Shown: in pieces, positions 6,313 through 11,839 of the stretch
Numbering within the stretch: the stretch's first letter is position 1
How the letters are laid out: every line of letters starts with the position of its first letter
Assembly (NCBI GenBank): GCA_050701115.1
Contig: JBOHER010000491.1
Coordinates: 1 to 22,853, forward strand
Reading direction: 5' to 3'
From: JBOHER01 sp050701115
GTDB lineage: Bacteria; Actinomycetota; Actinomycetes; Mycobacteriales; Pseudonocardiaceae
DNA length: 22,853 bases
The notes under the pieces: generated by a model
Database searches by the model: none
Seen by the model: the letters and a program-made list of their open reading frames with translations, nothing else
Told to the model about the DNA's origin: nothing
Translations under genes and position numbers: made by a program

Positions 6313-7692
6313 CTACCCGGCGGTACGGAGCAACTCGGCGAGCGCACCCAGCGCCTCGGTCAAATCGGCCCGGGAGCACCCCGCGTAACCGATGGCCACG
6401 CCGTGCGCCGTCGGCGTGCCCGCGAAGTGGCGGGCCAGACCGTCCAGCAGGATTCCGCGTGCCAAGGCCGATTCCAGCAGGGCCGTCTCCCGCTCGGCCG
6501 AGCTCAACGGCACAACCAGATGCGCGCCCGCATCGTCACCGAGCACCGGAATCCCGGCGGCGCTCAAGGCCGCCGTGAGCAGTTGCCTTCGCTCGGACAG
6601 CTCCTTGCGCACCCTGCGCAGATGACGACCGAGGTCGCCGCTGCGCGCGAACTCGGTGAACACCCGCTGACCCGCGGGCGAGGGACGGGTTCCGGTGCGT
6701 TCGCGATAGCGCAAGACCTCGGCAGCCACGCTCGGCGGAGCGACCATCCAGCCTGCCCCCAAGGTGGGCGTGAGTATCTTGCTGGTGGTGCCCAGGTGCA
6801 CAACGACATCCGGTGCGAGGGCGGCGAGCAACGGCAGCGGAGCGACGTCGAAACGCAGTTCACCGTCGTAGTCGTCCTCGATCACCAGAAAGCCCTCGGC
6901 GCGCGCGCGCTCGACCAGCGCGACTCTGCGCCGTGCGCCCATCCGGCTGCCCATCGGGTACTGATGCGCGGGCGAGCAGTACACCGCCTTGGCCCTGCGG
7001 GGCACCTCGTCCACCCGGATCCCCTCGGCATCGACCGGAACTCCGACGACCCGCATGCCCGCGGCGAGCAGGGCTTGCACCGCGCGCTGGTAACCGGGCT
7101 CCTCGACGGCGACCACGTCACCCGGCGCGAACGACGCCGAGGCAAGCTCGGCGACGGCACTGGTGGTGCCCCCGGTGGCCAGCACGATGGCCGGGTCGGC
7201 GTTGAGCCCGCGGTGCCGCAGCAGATGCTCACCGATGACCGCGCGGTACTCGGTGAGCCCCTCCCGGTGTGTCCGCTGCGAGGGCGGGGTGTCCCCCGCC
7301 GCACGCCACGCCCGCCGCCAGGCCGCGCGGTCGATGCCGTCGGCCCACGGGACGCCGGGGACCAACTCGAGCAACTCGCCGCCGACCTCGGGTGCGGCGA
7401 ATTCGGTAGGTCGCGCGGGCCGATCCTCCGGCGGCGAGGTCGTCACATAGGTACCCGAACCATGCCTGCCCGCGATCCAGCCCTCGGCGTGCAGCTGTTC
7501 GTAGGCCGCGGCGGTCACGGTCCTGCTCACGGCAAGCCGCCCGGCGAGTGCCCTGGTGGACGGCAGCCGGTCACCGCCCCGCAGGTGCCCGCTCGCCGCG
7601 GCGGCACGCAGCGCATCGGCTAGCTGCACGGCAAGCGGAACGGCCGACTCCCGATCAAGGCTCACCGGGAGTGCGGTGTCGGCAGCGGTCAC
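6313..7692 (-). CDS. pdxR: MocR/PdxR-family regulator (GntR winged helix plus aminotransferase fold)
   Basis: 459 residues. Residues 10-85 are a GntR-type winged helix (GDRLPSTRALAGRLAVSRTV, then GWIAGRHGSGTYV). Residues about 110-459 are a fold-type I aminotransferase with GGTTSAVAELA (174-184), PAHQYPMGSRM (241-251), EDDYDGELRF (272-281) and the PLP lysine K305 in TTSKILTPTLGAGW. Such regulators sense PLP; PdxR members control vitamin B6 genes. The GTG start at 7692 is preceded by GGAGGAGG. It is divergent from a PNPOx-like gene with a PdxR-like direct repeat between them, which favours a PdxR role and autoregulation. The symbol is by analogy: other MocR members control taurine, GABA or transport genes, and no pdxST genes are in the window. 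Confidence 0.88.
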   Translation of the reverse strand: MTAADTALPVSLDRESAVPLAVQLADALRAAAASGHLRGGDRLPSTRALAGRLAVSRTVTAAAYEQLHAEGWIAGRHGSGTYVTTSPPEDRPARPTEFAAPEVGGELLELVPGVPWADGIDRAAWRRAWRAAGDTPPSQRTHREGLTEYRAVIGEHLLRHRGLNADPAIVLATGGTTSAVAELASASFAPGDVVAVEEPGYQRAVQALLAAGMRVVGVPVDAEGIRVDEVPRRAKAVYCSPAHQYPMGSRMGARRRVALVERARAEGFLVIEDDYDGELRFDVAPLPLLAALAPDVVVHLGTTSKILTPTLGAGWMVAPPSVAAEVLRYRERTGTRPSPAGQRVFTEFARSGDLGRHLRRVRKELSERRQLLTAALSAAGIPVLGDDAGAHLVVPLSSAERETALLESALARGILLDGLARHFAGTPTAHGVAIGYAGCSRADLTEALGALAELLRTAG

Positions 7693-7713
7693 GGTCCTCC
7701 TCCCCGCACCAGC

Positions 7714-7750
7714 AAAAGTGGACTTCTCAAACTTATCAGAAATGGACGTT
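7714..7750. promoter_or_regulatory. Candidate PdxR operator: direct repeat between pdxR and the PNPOx-like gene
   Basis: AAAAGTGGACTT (7714-7725) and GAAATGGACGTT (7739-7750) are direct copies with TGGAC cores 24 bases apart. The first copy fits the motif I recall for Corynebacterium glutamicum PdxR, AAAGTGG-W-(T)-CTA. Direct repeats about two helical turns apart in the divergent gap are the usual MocR arrangement. Confidence 0.65.
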
Positions 7751-7783
7751 CAATGATGCCATTACTCCGGGCAGGCTGTCTGC

Positions 7784-8491
7784 ATGACCGCATCGACGCC
7801 GCTGTCCCCCACCGCTCGGAGCACGCCGAACCGGACGAAACACCGCACCGTGACCGAGCGGTCCGCCCTCTATGACGTGCTCGATGTGGGATTGATCTGC
7901 CACCTGGGCATTGTGGTCGATGGTGCGCCGGTCGTGCTGCCGACCGGATACGGGCGCGACGGGGACACGCTGTACCTGCACGGTTCGACCGGAGCGCGCA
8001 GCCTGCGGACGGCCGCGAGCGGGGTCGAGGTGTGCGCGACGGTCACCCTGCTCGACGGGATCGTGTACGCGCGCAGCCTGATGCACCACTCGATGAACTA
8101 CCGGAGCGTGGTCGTCCACGGCGCGGCGCGGCCGGTCACCGAGCGGGTAGCGAAGCTGCACGCGCTGGAGGTGATCACCGAGCACCTGGCCCCCGGTTCG
8201 TGGCGGTACGCCCGCGAGGTCAACGCGAGAGAGTTCGCGGCCGTCGCGGTGCTCGCCCTCGACCTGTCCGAGGCCTCGGTGAAGATCCGTGCCGGCGACC
8301 CGGTGGACGACCAGGAGGACATCGACGCGAACGCGGCATGGGCCGGAGTGCTGCCCCTGCGGCAGGAGCTCGGCGAGCCGGTGGCCGCCAGCGACCTGGC
8401 CGCGGCGATTCCGGTACCCGCCCATATCGCACAGCGCACCGGTGCCACCAATGCGGCATTGGGAACATCCGGTGGTGCGGTCAGGCCCTGA
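7784..8491 (+). CDS. Pyridoxamine 5'-phosphate oxidase-like flavin-binding protein
   Basis: 235 residues of the split-barrel FMN-binding superfamily (Pyridox_ox_2/NimA-related). After about 22 variable residues come TERSALYDVLDVGLICHLG (24-42), VVLPTGYGRDGDTLYLHGST (50-69) and the hallmark HHSMNYRSVVVHGAARPV (101-118). It may oxidise or bind a B6 vitamer or another flavin/F420 substrate; the subfamily has few proven activities. ATG at 7784; the Shine-Dalgarno is weak. Its position opposite a PdxR-type regulator supports a B6 link. Its 3' end overlaps the convergent cysteine dioxygenase gene by 11 bases. Confidence 0.88.
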   Translation: MTASTPLSPTARSTPNRTKHRTVTERSALYDVLDVGLICHLGIVVDGAPVVLPTGYGRDGDTLYLHGSTGARSLRTAASGVEVCATVTLLDGIVYARSLMHHSMNYRSVVVHGAARPVTERVAKLHALEVITEHLAPGSWRYAREVNAREFAAVAVLALDLSEASVKIRAGDPVDDQEDIDANAAWAGVLPLRQELGEPVAASDLAAAIPVPAHIAQRTGATNAALGTSGGAVRP

Positions 8492-8969
8492 TGGCACCGC
8501 TTTCCGGATCCAGCCGGTAGGAGCGCATCGTCCTTGGACCGAACCGGTACACGTGAATGCTGATCGCCGGATCGGGTCCCGGGTTGTGCACCTGGTGTAG
8601 GTACCCGGGACCGAACACGCGGGATTGGCCGACGTGCAACTCGTGCACGTCAACCCCGGTCGCACCGGGCCGCTCGACGGCGTTCGGCCGTGCGACGACC
8701 TCGGTGAGGCGCCCGCTCACCACGGTGAACGCACCGCTGGTGTCGCCGTGATCGTGCAGGTCGGTGTGCTGGCCCGGCAGCCAGCTCATCAGCCACACCT
8801 CGTGGTCCTCGGTGCCCTCGATCAGCGTGGCGAATCGTTCGTCCGGGGTGTAGCTGAGCAGGTGGCGCCAGCTTTCGCGGTTGGCCGCGTAGCTCAGGGC
8901 GACCCGGACCGGGTGGCGCAGGGTGGAGTTCTCGGCAGGAGCGACGGTGTTGTCAGGAACGGCGAACAT
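8481..8969 (-). CDS. Cysteine dioxygenase family protein (cupin thiol dioxygenase)
   Basis: 162-residue cupin of the bacterial type I cysteine dioxygenase family. It oxidises L-cysteine with O2 to cysteine sulfinate using a mononuclear iron. Iron ligands are H72 and H74 in HTDLHDHGDTSGAFTVVSG and H125 in GYLHQVHNPG; Y141 in ISIHVYRF corresponds to the catalytic tyrosine. As usual in bacteria the crosslink cysteine is replaced by glycine. The ATG start at 8969 gives the conserved length; AAGGA lies 12 bases upstream, a rather long spacing, and is complementary to cysteine codons of the leader ORF at 9034-9123. Related thiol dioxygenases (3-mercaptopropionate) cannot be excluded. It is downstream of gpsA on the same strand but has its own candidate promoter. 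Confidence 0.9.
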   Translation of the reverse strand: MFAVPDNTVAPAENSTLRHPVRVALSYAANRESWRHLLSYTPDERFATLIEGTEDHEVWLMSWLPGQHTDLHDHGDTSGAFTVVSGRLTEVVARPNAVERPGATGVDVHELHVGQSRVFGPGYLHQVHNPGPDPAISIHVYRFGPRTMRSYRLDPESGAIRA

Positions 8970-8980
8970 GAGAGACGGGA

Positions 8981-9053
8981 GTCCTTGCGTGTGGAAGCGG
9001 GTGATGGGCGGCCCGGACGGGCGGGGGAAGTGATCACCGACAACAACAAGGAC
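8981..9053 (-). promoter_or_regulatory. Candidate RNA switch hiding the cysteine dioxygenase ribosome binding site
   Basis: In the mRNA, GUCCUUG (complement of 9047-9053, spanning the first Cys and Pro codons and the start of the second Cys codon of the leader) is perfectly complementary to CAAGGAC (complement of 8981-8987), which contains the AAGGA of the dioxygenase gene. Nested inside this helix are GGUGAU/AUCACC (9033-9038 with 9000-9005), overlapping the leader stop codon, and GCCCG/CGGGC (9011-9015 with 9018-9022). A ribosome on the end of the leader would open the outer helix. Confidence 0.5.
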
Positions 9054-9123
9054 ACAGCGCGCTGAGCTCGCGGCGCAGGGCACGGTAGCCCCGATCCTGC
9101 GATACCGGCACGCTAATGCTCAC
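9034..9123 (-). CDS. Cysteine-rich leader peptide upstream of cysteine dioxygenase
   Basis: A 29-codon ORF starting at the GTG at 9123 and ending in ALRRELSALCPCCCR before TGA. The R-x-L-SALC...CCR ending resembles the leader peptides I know from upstream of actinobacterial sulfur genes and the poly-cysteine leaders of mycobacteria. An in-frame GTG at 9111 gives a 25-residue version and fits better with a TATACG box at 9126-9131, whose start site would fall near 9119. There is no Shine-Dalgarno, so leaderless or near-leaderless initiation is likely. Its stop is 64 bases before the dioxygenase ATG. Probably a cis-acting sensor of Cys-tRNA supply, not a functional protein. Confidence 0.72.
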   Translation of the reverse strand: MSISVPVSQDRGYRALRRELSALCPCCCR

Positions 9124-9125
9124 GC

Positions 9126-9133
9126 CGTATAGC
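9126..9133 (-). promoter_or_regulatory. Candidate extended -10 element for the leader/cysteine dioxygenase transcript
   Basis: On the minus strand TGTGCTATACG carries a TGN-TATACG extended -10. A TTGACC further upstream is about 22 bases away, too far for a normal -35 pairing. Transcription would begin near 9119, just ahead of the GTG at 9111. Confidence 0.35.
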
Positions 9134-9177
9134 ACAGCAGGCCTGTCCGCCCAGGTCAAGCGGCAGACCCAGATCGG

Positions 9178-9201
9178 GTGGGAATCCGTGGCCAATCCCA
9201 C
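9178..9201 (-). terminator. Possible terminator after gpsA
   Basis: GTGGGA (9178-9183) and TCCCAC (9196-9201) form a 6-bp stem with a 12-base loop, 38 bases past the gpsA stop and ahead of the leader promoter. The stem is short and no U-tract follows. Confidence 0.35.
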
Positions 9202-9238
9202 TGGGTGAAAAGCTCAGAACGGCGCGGGCGCAGCACGC

Positions 9239-10249
9239 TCAGCCCCACTCCGGCTTCTTCGCCCTGCCGAGCAGTTCGGTGACGAGTTTGCGCGGATCCA
9301 GCCCTTCGTGACACACCCGGTGCATCGCATCCGTCAACGGCATCTCCACTCCGTGCGAGAGTGCGAGCTCCCGGATCGAGGAGCAGGACTTCACCCCCTC
9401 GGCGACCTGACCGCCGGTCGCGGCCTGAGCCTCGGCGAGCGTGTCCCCCTTGCCCAGCCGAACCCCGAAGCTGCGGTTCCGCGACAGGGGCGAGGAACAG
9501 GTCGCCACCAGGTCGCCCACCCCGGCCAGTCCGGCGAAGGTCAGCGGGTCGGCACCGAGCTTGATGCCCAGCCGCGCCATCTCGGCCAGCCCCCTTGTGA
9601 TCAGGGACGCGATCGTGTTGTTGCCGTAATCGAGCCCGGCCGCCATGCCGCAGCTCAACGCGATGACGTTCTTGCACGCCCCGCCGAGCTCGCAGCCGAT
9701 CACGTCGGTGTTGGTGTAGGGCCGGAAGTAGCGGTTGAAGCAGGCGCGCTGAATCGCCGCGGCACCCTCATGATCGGTGCACGCGACCACCGCGGCGGCG
9801 GGCTGCTCCTGCGCGATCTCCCTGGCCAGATTCGGCCCGGACACCACGACCACTCGACCGCGATCGGCACCCGATACGTCGGCGATGACCTCGCTCATGC
9901 GCTTGAGCGTGCCCAGCTCGACGCCCTTGGCCAGGCTCACCAGTGGCACATCGGCGGGCAACAGCGGCAACCACGAGGTGAGGTTGGACCGCAGCGTCTG
10001 GCTCGGCACGGCGAACACGACCGCGTCCACGTTCCGCATCGCCTCGGCCGGATCGGCGGTCGCGGTCAACCGTTCCGGCAGCAGCACCCCGGGGAGGTAG
10101 CCTGCGTTCGTCCGCTGCTCGGCGATCTCCGCCGCGATTTCCGCCCGCCGCGCCCACATCGTGACGTCCCGGCCCGCATCGGCGAGCACCTTGGCGAACG
10201 TGGTTCCCCAGGAACCGGAGCCGAGCACGGCGATCCGCTGCACCGTCAT
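9239..10249 (-). CDS. gpsA: Glycerol-3-phosphate dehydrogenase [NAD(P)+]
   Basis: 336 residues. It reduces dihydroxyacetone phosphate to sn-glycerol 3-phosphate, the backbone for phospholipids. The Rossmann loop is IAVLGSGSWGTTFAK (6-20). Further family signatures are VVFAVPSQTLR (77-87), SLAKGVE with K108, VSGPNLAREIA (136-146) and GGACKNVIALSCG (189-201) with the catalytic K193. The ATG at 10249 follows the plsC stop codon by one base, and AAGGAG inside plsC supplies the ribosome binding site, so the two are translationally coupled. Together they feed glycerol 3-phosphate into acylation to phosphatidate. Start choice is firm: the upstream extension is inside plsC and unrelated. Confidence 0.98.
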   Translation of the reverse strand: MTVQRIAVLGSGSWGTTFAKVLADAGRDVTMWARRAEIAAEIAEQRTNAGYLPGVLLPERLTATADPAEAMRNVDAVVFAVPSQTLRSNLTSWLPLLPADVPLVSLAKGVELGTLKRMSEVIADVSGADRGRVVVVSGPNLAREIAQEQPAAAVVACTDHEGAAAIQRACFNRYFRPYTNTDVIGCELGGACKNVIALSCGMAAGLDYGNNTIASLITRGLAEMARLGIKLGADPLTFAGLAGVGDLVATCSSPLSRNRSFGVRLGKGDTLAEAQAATGGQVAEGVKSCSSIRELALSHGVEMPLTDAMHRVCHEGLDPRKLVTELLGRAKKPEWG

Positions 10250-10250
10250 C

Positions 10251-10961
10251 TCAGGCACCGTTCTCCTTGCCTGCGCGCTCCTTGGCGGGGGGTTGCTCAC
10301 CACGGATCTCGGCGAGCAGCGCGAGCACATCCGCCATGATCAGATCGGTAACCTCGCGCAGCACCGCGGAGGTCTGCGGCAAGTCCCGGTAGGCCGAAAG
10401 ATCGACCGGGTCGCCCACCAGGAACGTCACGCTCTTGCGCGGAAGCGGGCGGAACTTCTTGCGGTACCCGTCGAGGATGTAGTTGGTTCCCCATCGGGCG
10501 ATCGGGATCACCGGGACATCGTCTTCCAGCGCGAGGCGGGCCACACCGGTATAGGAGTTCTTCAACCAGCCATCCGGATCCCGGGTGATGGTTCCCTCCG
10601 GGTAGATGACGACCACCTTGCCCTCGCGCAGCGCCTTATGCGCGTCCTTGAGCGAATCGCCCGCGCTGTTCGTGCCGCGATACACCGGGATACCCCCTGA
10701 CCCGACCAGGGCCCTGCCGAGCAGCGGGACTTTGATCAGGGAGTCCTTGGCCATGAAGCGCGGCACCCGCTTCTGCCGGTGCACGAACACCGCATCGGTG
10801 ACCGGATCCAGGTGGGATACGTGGTTGAACGCCAGCAACGCGCCGCCCTCGCGGGGAACCCGCTCAGCGGACCGGTAAATCTGCCGCGCTATCCAGGTCA
10901 GCGGGTAGAACATCACCGCAGCGACCGCAACCCAGAACCCGCCCTTTTCCCGACCCGCCAA
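10251..10961 (-). CDS. plsC: 1-acyl-sn-glycerol-3-phosphate acyltransferase family protein
   Basis: 236-residue PlsC/LPLAT-family membrane-associated acyltransferase. The catalytic HX4D motif is NHVSHLD (H47, D52). Block II IPVYRGT (91-97) and block III YPEGTITRD (120-128, EGT) line the phosphate-binding site, and VIPIARWG is block IV. A hydrophobic stretch at 9-24 anchors it near the membrane. The start is the TTG at 10961, the first possible one after an in-frame stop, giving the familiar REKGGFW beginning. One base separates its stop from gpsA. Divergent from cofC. The C-terminal tail is charged and variable. The exact acyl acceptor within the family is inferred. Confidence 0.92.
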   Translation of the reverse strand: MAGREKGGFWVAVAAVMFYPLTWIARQIYRSAERVPREGGALLAFNHVSHLDPVTDAVFVHRQKRVPRFMAKDSLIKVPLLGRALVGSGGIPVYRGTNSAGDSLKDAHKALREGKVVVIYPEGTITRDPDGWLKNSYTGVARLALEDDVPVIPIARWGTNYILDGYRKKFRPLPRKSVTFLVGDPVDLSAYRDLPQTSAVLREVTDLIMADVLALLAEIRGEQPPAKERAGKENGA

Positions 10962-11073
10962 CTCTTCGCCTCACTTCTGCTCGATTCGCTCGCGGAGCTG
11001 CATTTTGGGGTGCAGACTCCCGAGGGCCATTCTGCCTGGTCCAGTACACATGCGCTGCGACGCGGCTCACTGT

Positions 11074-11103
11074 TTGAAGTGCTTTGCCGTGAGCAGGTTA
11101 GAT
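11074..11103 (+). promoter_or_regulatory. Candidate leaderless promoter of cofC
   Basis: TTGAAG (11074-11079), 18 bases, then TTAGAT (11098-11103). The first base after six more is the G of the GTG at 11110, so transcription would start on the start codon itself. There is no Shine-Dalgarno before that GTG, which fits leaderless translation and helps choose the start. Confidence 0.5.
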
Positions 11104-11109
11104 GGCGTC

Positions 11110-11754
11110 GTGGCTCCCGACGTGAATCTGGTCGTTCCGCTCAAGCGGATGGCGCATGCCAAGACGCGGCTGGCGGGCGCCCTCGATCCACGGAGCACGG
11201 TCAGCCATGGCGATCTCGTACGCGCGCTCGCCTATGACACGGTTGCGGCGGCGCTGGCCACCCCCGGAGTGCGCAGGGTGCTGATTGTCGCAGCCGAACC
11301 GGACGAGGTATCCGAGTTGGCCGACCTGGGTGCTGAGGTCGTCGGCGAATCGGGGTTCACCGGCCTCAACTCGGCCCTCCGGCACGGCGACTCCCTCCTC
11401 CGGTCGGCTGATCCCGGCTGCGTGGTCGGCGCACTGCACGCCGATCTGCCCGCACTGTCGCCGGCCGAACTGGCCGGAGCCGTCCGGGAGGCAGCGGGGA
11501 GCCGAGCGTTCTGCGCCGACCGGCATGGCACCGGCACCACCTTGCTGCTGTCAGCTGCGGGGGCCGCTCTCGATCCACGGTTCGGACCGGGTTCGGCCGC
11601 CGCGCACGCATCCTCCGGGGCACGCCCGCTTCAACTGGCCGCGCCGTCCCTGCGCGCCGACGTCGACACGGCCGCCGATCTCGCGCATGCCTGCGGACTC
11701 GGACTGGGCCCCAGGACGCGCGCCGTCCTGTGCGAGCTACGCAGGGCGAGTTGA
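11110..11754 (+). CDS. cofC: CofC/FbiD: 2-phospho-L-lactate or phosphoenolpyruvate guanylyltransferase
   Basis: 214 residues of the nucleotidyltransferase family that activates phospholactate or, in mycobacteria (FbiD), phosphoenolpyruvate with GTP for coenzyme F420 synthesis. NLVVPLKRMAHAKTRLAG (6-23) is the GTP-binding start. HADLPALSP (110-118) holds the metal aspartate, CADRHGTGTTLLL (135-147) and LDPRFGPGSA (154-163) follow, and DVDTAADL (184-191) is the second metal site. The start is the GTG at 11110 (see the promoter entry); an in-frame GTG at 11089 would add seven residues. Same position as Rv2983 beside ppk1. By analogy with actinobacterial F420 producers the PEP-using activity is the better guess. 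Confidence 0.93.
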   Translation: MAPDVNLVVPLKRMAHAKTRLAGALDPRSTVSHGDLVRALAYDTVAAALATPGVRRVLIVAAEPDEVSELADLGAEVVGESGFTGLNSALRHGDSLLRSADPGCVVGALHADLPALSPAELAGAVREAAGSRAFCADRHGTGTTLLLSAAGAALDPRFGPGSAAAHASSGARPLQLAAPSLRADVDTAADLAHACGLGLGPRTRAVLCELRRAS

Positions 11755-11839
11755 CGGGTTGCCCTTCCAGCTCATCTGTTCATCGATAAGTCGTCAGGAC
11801 GCTGACCAGACCAGCGAAAAGTACGGAACAATACAGGGT

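Noticed and set aside
6403..7623. 406-codon plus-strand frame
   Set aside because: Antisense to the MocR/PdxR gene, whose motifs and ribosome binding site are clear. GC-rich third positions generate such shadows.
9308..10339. 343-codon plus-strand frame
   Set aside because: Antisense to gpsA; no recognisable domain.
11285..11839. 185-codon N-terminal extension of ppk1
   Set aside because: Lies within cofC in another frame and is not PPK-like; the GTG at 11840 is the more reasonable start.
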